Origin: Acidimicrobiales bacterium | GTDB lineage: Bacteria > Actinomycetota > Acidimicrobiia > Acidimicrobiales > VFJN01 | NCBI GenBank assembly: GCA_035316325.1 | Contig: DATHJB010000111.1 | Location: 1-44,602 of the forward strand | Direction: 5' to 3' | Length of the DNA: 44,602 nucleotides | Shown here: positions 23,286 through 30,864 of the stretch, piece after piece | Numbering within the stretch: the first letter of the stretch is position 1 | How the letters are laid out: each line of letters starts with the position of its first letter | Notes under the pieces: model-generated | What the model saw: only the letters and a program-made list of their open reading frames with translations | Told to the model about the DNA's origin: nothing | The model's database searches: none | Position numbers and translations under genes: made by a program

Positions 23286-24400
23286 GCGACTGGGACCGCC
23301 GGGTGGGGGACCGGCTCGACGGCATCCGTGACGCCGGGCGGTGGCGCCGGCCCCGCACGCTCGACGCGACCGACGCGGTGTCCGGGCAGGTGGACGGGAC
23401 GCCCGTCGTCGCCTTCGCCAGCAACGACTACCTCGGGTTGTCGCACCACCCGGCCGTGATCGCCGCGGCCCACGCCGCGCTCGACCGCTGGGGCGCGGGC
23501 ACCGGGGCGGCCCGGCTGGTGGTCGGCTCCCGTCCGGTGCACGACGAGCTGGAGGCGGCGCTCGCCGACTGGAAGGGCACCGAGGACGCCGTGCTGTTCC
23601 CGACCGGGTTCGCCGCCAACCTCGGCGTGCTCACGGCCTTCGGCGGCGCCGACGTGACCGTGCTGTCCGACGAGCTGAACCACGCGTCGATCATCGACGG
23701 CAGCCGGCTGGCCCGGGCGACCGTCGAGGTCTACCGCCACGCCGACGTCGACCACCTCGCCAAGCTGCTCGCCGACTGCGCCGGCCCCGCCCTGGTGGCG
23801 ACCGACACCGTCTTCTCGATGGACGGCGACGTCGTCGACCTCGCCACGCTGGTCGACCTCGCCGCCGCCCACGACGCCCTGCTGGTGCTCGACGAGGCCC
23901 ACGCCGTCCTCGGCCCCGAGCTGCCCACGTCGGCCCAGGCCGACGGCCGGGTCCTCCGGGTGGGGACGCTGTCGAAGACGCTCGGTTCGCTGGGCGGCTT
24001 CGTCGCCGGGCCGAGGGACTACGTCGACCTGCTCCGCAACGTCGCCCGGTCGTTCATCTTCACCACGGCGTCGTCACCCGCCGACATGGCTGCGGCGCTG
24101 GCCGCCGTCGGGGTCGTCCGCTCGGCGGAGGGGGATGCGCTGCGGGCCCGACTGCGGGGCCACGTCGACCGGCTGCGGCCCGGGCACCCGTCGCCGATCG
24201 TGCCCGTGGTGCTGGGTGACGAGGCGACGGCGGTGGCCGCGTCGGCCCAGCTGGAGCGCCAGGGCCTGCTGGTGCCGGCGATCCGCCCGCCGACCGTGCC
24301 GCCGGGGACGTCCCGCCTGCGGGTCGCCCTGTCCGCCGCCCACACCGCCGACCAGGTCGACCGCCTCGCCGCGGCCCTCGCGGCCCTGGCCCCGGCATGA
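23282..24400 (+). CDS. bioF: 8-amino-7-oxononanoate synthase
   Basis: A 372-aa alpha-oxoamine synthase. It condenses pimeloyl thioester with alanine to give KAPA. FASNDYLGLSHHPAVI is the family N-terminal signature; GTGAARLVVGSRPVHDELE, LSDELNHASIIDG (His stacks on PLP), LVLDEAHAVLG (PLP Asp) and the Schiff-base Lys in VGTLSKTLGSLGGFV are all present. It starts at GTG 23282 overlapping the bioA stop and is itself overlapped by bioD (ATGA), giving a tightly coupled operon. Confidence 0.95.
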   Translation: MSDWDRRVGDRLDGIRDAGRWRRPRTLDATDAVSGQVDGTPVVAFASNDYLGLSHHPAVIAAAHAALDRWGAGTGAARLVVGSRPVHDELEAALADWKGTEDAVLFPTGFAANLGVLTAFGGADVTVLSDELNHASIIDGSRLARATVEVYRHADVDHLAKLLADCAGPALVATDTVFSMDGDVVDLATLVDLAAAHDALLVLDEAHAVLGPELPTSAQADGRVLRVGTLSKTLGSLGGFVAGPRDYVDLLRNVARSFIFTTASSPADMAAALAAVGVVRSAEGDALRARLRGHVDRLRPGHPSPIVPVVLGDEATAVAASAQLERQGLLVPAIRPPTVPPGTSRLRVALSAAHTADQVDRLAAALAALAPA

Positions 24401-25044
24401 GCTCCCGGCCCGAACGGGTGGTGCTCGTCACCGGGACCGGCACCGAGGTGGGCAAGACCTGGGTGGCGTGCCGGCTGGCGGTGGCGCTGCGGGACCGGGA
24501 CCTGGTGGTGGCGGCCCGCAAGCCCGTGATGTCGTACGACCCCGACGACGACCCGACCACCAGCGACGCCGTGCTGCTCGCCCGGGCCACCGACGAGACC
24601 CCCGAGGCGGTGTGCGCCCCCCACCGCTGGTACCCGGTGGCGATGGCCCCGCCCATGGCGGCCGAGGCGCTGGGGCGGCCGCGGTTCACGGTGGCGGACC
24701 TGGTGGGTGAGACCGTGTGGCCGTCGGATGCGGCCGTGGGCCTGGTGGAGGCGGCCGGCGGGGTGCTGTCGCCGCTCGCCGACGACGGGGACGCCGTCAC
24801 GCTCGCCGACCACCTCGAACCCGACCTGGTGGTGCTGGTGGCCGACGCCGGGCTCGGCACCATCAGCGCCGTGCGCCTGGCGGCCGGTGTCCTCGACGGC
24901 TGGCCGGTGACGGTCGTGCTCAACCGCTACGACCCCCTCGACGACGTCCACCGCCGCAACCGGGCGTGGCTCGTCGACCGCGACCAGTTCGACGTCGTCA
25001 TCTCCGCCGAACAGATCCTCCCCACGCTCCTCGGCTGGGGCTGA
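24397..25044 (+). CDS. bioD: Dethiobiotin synthetase
   Basis: A 215-aa P-loop ATPase that closes the ureido ring of DAPA with CO2 and ATP. The P-loop is GTGTEVGKTW (about residues 13-22) and the following ARKPVMSY holds the conserved Lys-Pro. PVAMAPPMAAEAL matches the family AP-x-x-A-x-x-x-x segment, and LVEAAGGVLSPLADD the V-E-G-A-G-G-x-x-x-P-L region, with Ala instead of the usual Gly (VEAAGG). It ends the bio operon; bioB is not in the window. It converges on smpB with nine bases between stops, leaving no room for a terminator. Confidence 0.93.
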   Translation: MSSRPERVVLVTGTGTEVGKTWVACRLAVALRDRDLVVAARKPVMSYDPDDDPTTSDAVLLARATDETPEAVCAPHRWYPVAMAPPMAAEALGRPRFTVADLVGETVWPSDAAVGLVEAAGGVLSPLADDGDAVTLADHLEPDLVVLVADAGLGTISAVRLAAGVLDGWPVTVVLNRYDPLDDVHRRNRAWLVDRDQFDVVISAEQILPTLLGWG

Positions 25045-25053
25045 CTCGGGTGA

Positions 25054-25533
25054 TCAGCGACCGCCGCGGCGGGCGTGGGCGACGGCCCGGTCGGCATCGC
25101 GGGCGGCGTCGCGCTCGGCGATGACGTGGCGCTTGTCGTAGGTCTTCCGGCCCCGGGCGAGCGCCAGGTCGATCTTCACCTTGCCGTCCTTGAAGTAGAT
25201 CGACAGCGGCACCAGCGACAGGCGCTGCTCGTCGACCTTGGAGCGCAGCCGGGCGATCTCGTCGCGATGCAGCAGCAGCTTGCGGGCCCGCTCGGCCTCG
25301 TGGCCGCTGTGCATCTGGGAGTTCTCGTAGGGGGCGATGTGCAGCGACTCGAGCCACACCTCGCCGCCGTCGAAGCGGGCGAAGGCGTCGCTGATCTGGA
25401 CGTGGCCGAGCCGCAGCGACTTCACCTCGCTCCCGCGCAGCACCATGCCGGCCTCGACGGTCTCGAGCACCTCGTAGTTCCGGCGAGCCCTCCGGTTGGA
25501 GGCCACCAACTTCGTCCCGTCGGGTCGTGGCAT
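25054..25533 (-). CDS. smpB: SsrA-binding protein SmpB
   Basis: A 159-aa tmRNA partner. The OB-fold signature is complete: VASNRRARRNYEVLE, LRGSEVKSLR, YENSQMHSG, ARKLLLHRDEI and YFKDGKVKIDLALARGRKTYDKR. The basic C-terminal tail (about residues 130-159), which enters the empty mRNA channel of the stalled ribosome, is present. SmpB delivers tmRNA to the A site. TAGGCT lies 13 nt before the ATG, so the transcript would have at most a very short leader. The bio operon separates it from ssrA. Confidence 0.97.
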   Translation of the reverse strand: MPRPDGTKLVASNRRARRNYEVLETVEAGMVLRGSEVKSLRLGHVQISDAFARFDGGEVWLESLHIAPYENSQMHSGHEAERARKLLLHRDEIARLRSKVDEQRLSLVPLSIYFKDGKVKIDLALARGRKTYDKRHVIAERDAARDADRAVAHARRGGR

Positions 25534-25579
25534 AGCGGAACCGACGAGCCTACAGGCGGCCGCCGCTAGTCTCCGGCCG

Positions 25580-25987
25580 GTGCTGACGTTGTCGAACGAG
25601 GTGTGGCTGCAGATGGTGGGCCACGCCTACGACGGGCTGCCCGACGAGGCATGCGGGCTGTTCGCCGGCGACCCGGGGTCGGGGTTGGTGCGGGTGTTCT
25701 ACCCGTGCCGCAACGCCGCAGCGTCGAGCCGGGTCTACACCGTCGACCCCAAGGACCACCTGGCGGCGGACCGGGATGCGGAGGCCCGAGGCCTCGAGCT
25801 CCTCGGCGTGATGCACAGCCACACGCACACCGAGGCCTACCCGTCGTCCACCGACGTCGCCCAGGCCCCCGACCCGGCGTGGCACTACGTGATCGTGTCG
25901 CTGAAGCGGGAGGCGCCGGTCCTCCGGTCGTACCGCATCGTGGACGAGTCGATCTCCGAGGAGCCGGTGGCGCTCGGAGCGGGGTAG
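25580..25987 (+). CDS. mec: JAMM/M67 metallopeptidase, Mec-like
   Basis: A 135-aa single-domain JAMM peptidase. The zinc motif H-x-H-x7-S-x2-D is perfect: HSHTHTEAYPSSTD (about residues 77-90), with the catalytic Glu in LPDEACGLFAG. In M. tuberculosis the homologue Mec (Rv1334) frees cysteine from the carrier CysO after CysM has loaded it, and it sits next to cysO-cysM. Here cysM follows after 66 bases, but no cysO lies between. GTG 25580 is chosen because TAGTCT lies 7 nt upstream (leaderless); upstream extension would overlap the divergent smpB gene. Confidence 0.88.
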   Translation: MLTLSNEVWLQMVGHAYDGLPDEACGLFAGDPGSGLVRVFYPCRNAAASSRVYTVDPKDHLAADRDAEARGLELLGVMHSHTHTEAYPSSTDVAQAPDPAWHYVIVSLKREAPVLRSYRIVDESISEEPVALGAG

Positions 25988-26053
25988 CGGCGGCTGTTAG
26001 GATTCCTGACAGGATCGATCGGGAATTGCCCGGTCTCCGACCCCGGCCGTCAC

Positions 26054-27001
26054 ATGCCTGTCCTGCCCTCGATACTCGACCTCATCGGCAACACGCCCAT
26101 GGTCGACGTCAGCGCGCTCAGCCCCAACCCGGCCGTGCGCATCGTCGCCAAGCTGGAGGGCCAGAACCCCGCCGGGTCGATCAAGGACCGCATCGCCTGG
26201 GCGATGATCCAGGCGGCCGAGGCCGACGGCGCGCTGCGGCCGGGCAAGACGATCATCGAGCCGTCGTCGGGCAACACCGGCATCGCCCTGGCGATGATCG
26301 CCGGGATGCGGGGCTACCCGATCAAGATCGTGATGCCCGAGAACGTGTCGATCGAGCGCCGGCAGGCCCTCGAGGTGTGGGGCGCCGAGATCCTGGTGAC
26401 GCCCGGGGCCGAGGGGTCGAACGGTGCCGTCCGCCGGGCCCAGGCGCTGGCCGACGAGCACCCCGAGTGGACGTTCCTCTACCAGTACGCCAACGAGGCC
26501 AACCCCCGGGCCCACTACGAGGGCACCGGCCCCGAGATCTGGAATGACTGCCCCGAGGTCACCCACTTCGTCGCCGGCCTGGGCACCAGCGGCACGCTGA
26601 TGGGCGTCGGGCGGTTCCTCAAGGAGCAGAACCCCGACATCAAGGTGGTGGCCATCGAGCCGCCGCTGGGGGAGCGGGTGGAGGGCCTGCGCAACCTCGA
26701 CGAGGGCTACATCCCGCCCGTCTACGAGAAGTGGGGCGGCCCCGACCTGCTCGACCGCAAGCGCATCGTGCGGCCCCGCGAGTCGATCGAGTGGACCCGC
26801 CGTCTCACCGAGGTGGGCGTGTTCTCGGGCATCTCGGGCGGTGCGGCGCTGGCCGGTGCGGCCAAGGTGGCGTCGGAGATCGACGCGGGCGTGGTCGTGG
26901 TGGTGCTCGCCGACGGCGGCTGGAAGTACCTCTCCACCGGCGCCTGGACCGCCGACATCGACGAGGTCACCGCCCTCGCCGAACGCCTCATCGTCTTCTA
27001 G
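26054..27001 (+). CDS. cysM: Cysteine synthase, CysM (O-phosphoserine) type
   Basis: A 315-aa fold-type II PLP enzyme. The Schiff-base Lys is in NPAGSIKDR (about residue 44), the substrate loop is EPSSGNTGIALAM, the phosphate-binding loop GLGTSGTLMG. The order and wording (LYQYANEANPRAHYEGTGPE, GLRNLDEGYIPPVY, WKYLSTGAW at the C-terminus) follow M. tuberculosis CysM, which uses O-phosphoserine and the thiocarboxylated carrier CysO; the Arg in LRN corresponds to the phosphoserine-selective Arg region. TAGGAT at 25998-26003 would give a leader of about 44 nt containing TCCTGACAGGA, a short palindrome. It sits between mec and murI as in mycobacteria. Confidence 0.92.
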   Translation: MPVLPSILDLIGNTPMVDVSALSPNPAVRIVAKLEGQNPAGSIKDRIAWAMIQAAEADGALRPGKTIIEPSSGNTGIALAMIAGMRGYPIKIVMPENVSIERRQALEVWGAEILVTPGAEGSNGAVRRAQALADEHPEWTFLYQYANEANPRAHYEGTGPEIWNDCPEVTHFVAGLGTSGTLMGVGRFLKEQNPDIKVVAIEPPLGERVEGLRNLDEGYIPPVYEKWGGPDLLDRKRIVRPRESIEWTRRLTEVGVFSGISGGAALAGAAKVASEIDAGVVVVVLADGGWKYLSTGAWTADIDEVTALAERLIVF

Positions 27002-27007
27002 CCGGGG

Positions 27008-27835
27008 ATGGAGGTCTTGCCGACGACCGACGAACGGCCGATCGGCATGTTCGATTCCGGGTTCGGGGGGCTGACGGTGGCCCGGGCGGTGATCGACCTG
27101 CTGCCCGACGAGCGGCTGGTCTACGTGGGCGACACCGGCCGCTACCCCTACGGCCCCCGCCCGCTCGAGGAGGTGCGGCACTTCGCCCACCAGATCACCG
27201 ACCACCTCGTCGCCGACCACGACGTGAAGCTGGTGGTCGTGGCGTGCAACACGGCCAGCGCCGCCGCCCTGGAGGACCTGCAGGCGGCCACGCCCGTGCC
27301 GGTGGTCGGTGTGATCGAGCCCGGCGCCCGCTCGCTGGTCGCCGCCACCCGCAGCGGACGGGTGGGGGTGATCGGCACCGTGGGGACGATGTCGTCGGGC
27401 GCCTACCAGCGGGCCGTCGAGGCGCTGGAGGTCCCGGTGGAGCTGACGTGCGCGGCCTGCCCCGGCTTCGTCGAGTTCGTGGAGAAGGGCGAGCTGGCCA
27501 GCGACCAGGTGCACGTGCTGGCGGAGCGGCTGCTGGCCCCGCTGCAGGAGGCCAAGGTCGACACCCTGCTGCTGGGCTGCACGCACTACCCGTTCCTGGC
27601 CCGCACGATCGGCGACGTGATGGGCCGTGACGTGGTGCTGGTGTCGTCGGCCGACGAGACCGCCTTCGAGGTGCGCCGGCTGCTGGACTCCGAGGTGGTC
27701 GGCGCGGCAGCCGGCGGCGACCGTCCGCCCCGCCACCGCTGGCTCTCGTCGGGCGACGTCGACTGGTTCGACGAGCTGGGCCGACGCCTCCTCGGTCCGG
27801 AGCTGGCCCAGGCCGAGCCCGTGCCGTGGGCCTGA
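27008..27835 (+). CDS. murI: Glutamate racemase
   Basis: A 275-aa cofactor-independent racemase that makes D-glutamate for peptidoglycan. Both catalytic Cys are present, in VVACNTASAAAL (about residue 79) and LLGCTHYPFL (about 191). IGMFDSGFGGLTVARA and YVGDTGRYPYGPRP are family signatures. Length is normal. It begins six bases after the cysM stop, so it belongs to the same transcript. The C-terminal tail is slightly extended. Confidence 0.96.
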   Translation: MEVLPTTDERPIGMFDSGFGGLTVARAVIDLLPDERLVYVGDTGRYPYGPRPLEEVRHFAHQITDHLVADHDVKLVVVACNTASAAALEDLQAATPVPVVGVIEPGARSLVAATRSGRVGVIGTVGTMSSGAYQRAVEALEVPVELTCAACPGFVEFVEKGELASDQVHVLAERLLAPLQEAKVDTLLLGCTHYPFLARTIGDVMGRDVVLVSSADETAFEVRRLLDSEVVGAAAGGDRPPRHRWLSSGDVDWFDELGRRLLGPELAQAEPVPWA

Positions 27836-28189
27836 GCGTCACCGTCCTCGGGTGTGCCGGGAGCTATCCCGGGCCGGGGGATGCCTGCAGCGGGTACCTG
27901 GTGCGCAGCGACGAGGCGACGGTGGTCGTCGATCTCGGGTCGGGGACGCTGGCCAACCTCCAGCGCCACGTCGCCATCGCCGACGTCGACGCCGTGGTCG
28001 CACGAGGGCCGCGTGCAGCACCTGTCGGGCCGCCAGGCGGGGACGCTGGCCGAGGGCGCCCGGGTGCGACGACTCCTGCTGACCCACATCACGCCCGGCC
28101 TCGACCCGGCGGCCCAGAAGGCCGACGCCGCGGCCGAGTTCCCGGGCCCGATCGACATCGCTACCACCAACACCACTTACTCGATCTAG
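27826..28189 (+). pseudogene. Internally deleted metallo-beta-lactamase-fold gene (Rv1339-like)
   Basis: The first frame (GTG 27826) reads VTVLGCAGSYPGPGDACSGYLV through DVDAVV, the N-terminal 55 residues of the MBL-fold protein that follows murI in mycobacteria (Rv1339, a cyclic-nucleotide phosphodiesterase). After about 28000 the match continues in another frame, SHEGRVQHLSGRQAG, LLLTHITPGLDP, which is the C-terminal end of the same family. The middle of some 150 residues, including the metal-binding HxHxDH, is gone and the frame is shifted. The gene is therefore dead, or the assembly is collapsed here. Its position between murI and rph is the expected one. Confidence 0.85.
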
Positions 28190-28222
28190 CCGGTCGGGTA
28201 GGCCTGTTAGCGTCGCAGGACG

Positions 28223-28975
28223 ATGCGAGCCGACGGACGAGCGCCCGACGAGCTGCGGCCCGTCACCTTCGAACGAGACTTCACCGAGATGGCGGCCGGG
28301 TCATGCCTGGTCAGCTTCGGTCAGACCAAGGTGCTGTGCACCGCCTCGATCGACCCCGACGTCCCCCGCTGGATGAAGGGCCGGGGCAACGGCTGGGTGA
28401 CCGCCGAGTACTCGATGCTGCCGGGATCGTCGTCCGAGCGGGTGCGCCGGGAGATCAAGGACGGGCGGCCGTCGGGTCGCTCCCAGGAGATCCAGCGGCT
28501 GATCGGCCGGGCGCTGCGCTCGGTGTGCGACATGTCCGTGCTGGGCGAGCGGCAGGTGACCGTCGACTGCGACGTGCTCCAGGCCGACGGCGGCACCCGC
28601 ACGGCGTCGATCTGTGGCGGCTACCTGGCGTTGCACGACGCCCTGGCCCGGCTGGTCGACCACGGGGCCATCGGTGCCCACCCGCTGGCGGCGGCCTTCT
28701 GCGGCGCCATCTCCGTGGGCATCGTCGACGGCCTGCCCCTGCTCGACCTCGCCTACGTGGAGGACAGCGCGGCCGACGTCGACATGAACGTGGTGATGAC
28801 CTCCGAGGGCCGCTTCGTCGAGCTGCAGGGCACCGCCGAGCGCATGGCGTTCAGCCGCGACGAGCTCGACCAGATGCTGGCGCTGGCGGAGAAGGGCATC
28901 ACCGAGCTGATCGAGCTGCAGCGCGACATGGTGTCGGTACCGCCCCCGTTCCGCCCCCCGGTGCCGACGCGCTGA
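28223..28975 (+). CDS. rph: Ribonuclease PH
   Basis: A 250-aa phosphate-dependent 3' to 5' exoribonuclease that trims tRNA precursors. The N-terminus [19 protein letters not shown], the [15 protein letters not shown] segment, the Arg-rich [17 protein letters not shown] and the [16 protein letters not shown] motif with the phosphate-binding region are all typical. TAGCGT lies 9 nt before ATG 28223. It lies downstream of the MBL remnant and 19 bases upstream of rdgB, the same order as Rv1340-Rv1341. Confidence 0.97.
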   Translation: MRADGRAPDELRPVTFERDFTEMAAGSCLVSFGQTKVLCTASIDPDVPRWMKGRGNGWVTAEYSMLPGSSSERVRREIKDGRPSGRSQEIQRLIGRALRSVCDMSVLGERQVTVDCDVLQADGGTRTASICGGYLALHDALARLVDHGAIGAHPLAAAFCGAISVGIVDGLPLLDLAYVEDSAADVDMNVVMTSEGRFVELQGTAERMAFSRDELDQMLALAEKGITELIELQRDMVSVPPPFRPPVPTR

Positions 28976-28994
28976 GCGGGTCGGGCGCCGGGCC

Positions 28995-29564
28995 GTGCGT
29001 GGGGGTGGGAAGCGGGTGCTCGTCCTGGCGACGGGCAACGCCCACAAGGTGGAGGAGGTCGCGGCCATCCTCGACGGCTGGGTGGTGGAGCCCCACGACC
29101 CCGAGGTCGAGGAGACCGGCACGACGTTCGAGGAGAACGCCCTCCTGAAGGCCCGGGCGGTCGCCGTGGCCACCGGCGACCTGGCGGTGGGCGACGACTC
29201 GGGCATCGAGATCGACGCCCTGGGTGGGGGGCCGGGCATCCACTCGGCCCGCTGGACCTACGAGAGCGACTGGATCCCCCGGGTGCTGCGGGAGCTGAAG
29301 CTGGTGCCGGCCCGGGAGCGGGGCTGCCGCTACGTGTGCGCCGCCGCGGCCGTGTGGCCGGACGGGCGTGAGGTGGTGGTGCGGGGCACGGTCGAGGGCG
29401 TGATCACCCAGGTGCCCCGGGGCACGGGCGGCTTCGGCTACGACCCGATCGTCCAGCCCGTCGAGGGCGACGGCCGCACGTTCGCCGAGATGACGGCGGC
29501 CGAGAAGCACTCGTTGAGCCACCGGGCCCGGGCCGTCCGAGCCCTCCTGCCGTACCTCTCCTGA
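28995..29564 (+). CDS. rdgB: dITP/XTP pyrophosphatase (RdgB/HAM1)
   Basis: A 189-aa nucleotide-pool cleansing enzyme that hydrolyses non-canonical purine triphosphates such as dITP and XTP. Seen are LVLATGNAHKVEEV (substrate P-loop-like), TGTTFEENALLKAR with the metal-binding Glu, AVGDDSGIEIDAL with the catalytic Asp, GGFGYDPIVQP and the terminal EKHSLSHRARAV. The start is taken as GTG 28995; GTG 29016, at the core VLVLATGN, is possible. It is the last gene of the cysM-rdgB block and converges with the next gene at 12 bases. Confidence 0.95.
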   Translation: MRGGGKRVLVLATGNAHKVEEVAAILDGWVVEPHDPEVEETGTTFEENALLKARAVAVATGDLAVGDDSGIEIDALGGGPGIHSARWTYESDWIPRVLRELKLVPARERGCRYVCAAAAVWPDGREVVVRGTVEGVITQVPRGTGGFGYDPIVQPVEGDGRTFAEMTAAEKHSLSHRARAVRALLPYLS

Positions 29565-29576
29565 GCGCCCGCCGGG

Positions 29577-30614
29577 CTACCAGTTGCGGAGGTCGACGGG
29601 CCACACCGCGGTGATGGGCGCGTCGGGCGTGGGGGTCGGGGCGCCCGTGTCGGCCAGGTCGGCGACGTAGATGCGCTCGTGGAGGGCGACGGTCGGGTCG
29701 ACGTGGGCGGGCAGGACCGCCACCCGGTCGCCGACCCGCACCGGGTGCTCGCGCCGCATGCCGAACGTGATGTGCTCGTCGGACACGAACCAGACGTCGC
29801 CGGCGTCGACCACCGTGGGGTCGCCGTGGTCCATGGAGTGCGACTTGAGCCCGGCGTCGAGCACCGCCCAGCCGTTCTGGTTCACGGAGATGACCGTGGC
29901 CCACAGGTAGAGGGCGTGGCGGAAGGCGGGCGCGTGCGGGATGTACTCCGTGTCCATCAGGCAGTAGGAGCCGGCCTGGACCTCGGTGACCCAGGGGTTG
30001 CAGTCGTACGTGCCGGTGCCGCCGCCGGAGACCACGTCGCCGCCGACCGCCTCGGCCGCCGCCAGCAGCAGCTTCATGGCCGCCTCGACCTGCGTGGCCT
30101 TGGTCTCCCCGGGCTCCCGCATCAGGTGCCCCTCGTAGCCCATGACGCCCCGGACCTCGAGCCCGCGGGACCGGGCCAGGTCGGCCAGCGCACCGGCCTC
30201 GTCCGGGTTGCAGCCGCAGCGGGGCATGCCGACCGACACGTCGACCAGCACCTCCCGGACCCCGCCCCTCACGGCGGCGTCGACGGTCTCGGGCGAGTCG
30301 ACCGCCACCGTCACCCGGGCGGCCTCGGCGGCGACCAGCGCCCCCAGGCGGGTGCAGTCGAGCACCTCGTTGGCCAGCAGCAGGTCGGCCCCCAGCCCGG
30401 CGGCGGCCATGCCCTCGATCTCCCGGACGGTGGCGCAGCAGAACGTGTCGTGCCCGGCCTCGTGGAGCTCCCGGGCCAGCGCCGTCGACTTGAACGCCTT
30501 CACGTGGGGCCGCAACTGCCGCCGGGGATGGGCGGCCGCCATGGTGGCGACGTTGTGCGCGAACGCCCCTTGGTCGACCACCAACGCCGGCGTCTGGATG
30601 TCGGCAAGCTTCAC
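29577..30614 (-). CDS. Alanine racemase-fold PLP enzyme, D-threonine aldolase-like
   Basis: A 345-aa fold-type III PLP enzyme. TPALVVDQGAFAHNV and LRPHVKAFKS (Schiff-base Lys in the second) are the signature of the D-threonine aldolase / D-serine dehydratase group. The C-terminal domain has SDEHI and PAHVDPTV: the H-x-D pair matches the metal ligands of D-threonine aldolase rather than the H-x-C of D-serine dehydratase. It would cleave a D-3-hydroxy amino acid to glycine and an aldehyde, or dehydrate it. The start is GTG 30614, with TAAGGT 8 nt before it (leaderless). A longer frame reaching 30671 reads through the tRNA and is rejected. Confidence 0.85.
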   Translation of the reverse strand: MKLADIQTPALVVDQGAFAHNVATMAAAHPRRQLRPHVKAFKSTALARELHEAGHDTFCCATVREIEGMAAAGLGADLLLANEVLDCTRLGALVAAEAARVTVAVDSPETVDAAVRGGVREVLVDVSVGMPRCGCNPDEAGALADLARSRGLEVRGVMGYEGHLMREPGETKATQVEAAMKLLLAAAEAVGGDVVSGGGTGTYDCNPWVTEVQAGSYCLMDTEYIPHAPAFRHALYLWATVISVNQNGWAVLDAGLKSHSMDHGDPTVVDAGDVWFVSDEHITFGMRREHPVRVGDRVAVLPAHVDPTVALHERIYVADLADTGAPTPTPDAPITAVWPVDLRNW

Positions 30615-30644
30615 GCCCAGCGACCTTAACGGCCCAGACCGCGG

Positions 30645-30718
30645 TGCCGGCGGCGGGATTCGAACCCGCACTGAACAGATTCTAAGTCTGTTTCCTCTAC
30701 CGATTGGGACACGCCGGC
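30645..30718 (-). tRNA. tRNA with anticodon UAG (Leu by anticodon), short variable arm
   Basis: A complete cloverleaf on the minus strand: acceptor GCCGGCG pairs with CGCCGGC; anticodon stem ACAGA/UCUGU with loop CUUAGAA, so anticodon UAG (reads CUA, Leu); variable loop of five (UCAGU); T arm GCGGG-UUCGAAU-CCCGC; discriminator A. CCA is not encoded (CCG follows). Bacterial tRNA-Leu normally has a long variable arm, so this class I shape is unusual. The 5' end overlaps an HNH remnant. Confidence 0.85.
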
Positions 30719-30864
30719 TTCACGTTTCGCCTGCACCAAGTCGGGGTCAGCGCATGGCAATTGGGGCACAGGATACGTAGGTTGTCGAGGCGGTCACCCA
30801 TGTGCTCACCGTTGATGTGATCCAGGGCGTCGAGAACCCGGCGCCGGTTCCGACTACCGGGCAT
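30697..30864 (-). pseudogene. HNH endonuclease C-terminal remnant
   Basis: A 55-codon frame on the minus strand ends LDHINGEHMGDRLDNLRILC, then PNCHALTPTWCRRN. This is the core of an HNH nuclease: His-Asn of the beta-beta-alpha-metal fold, the LENLR-like helix and a C-x-x-C pair (only the second half CPNC is present; the expected upstream CxxC is not). The frame runs into the tRNA gene and stops there (30697). Full proteins are much longer, so this is a degraded piece, perhaps of a mobile element that entered beside the tRNA. Confidence 0.65.

Noticed and set aside
30615-30671. N-terminal extension of the PLP enzyme (MRVRIPPPAP)
   Set aside because: This peptide is a read-through of the tRNA 3' end, a frequent annotation error; the GTG at 30614 has a well-placed -10 box.
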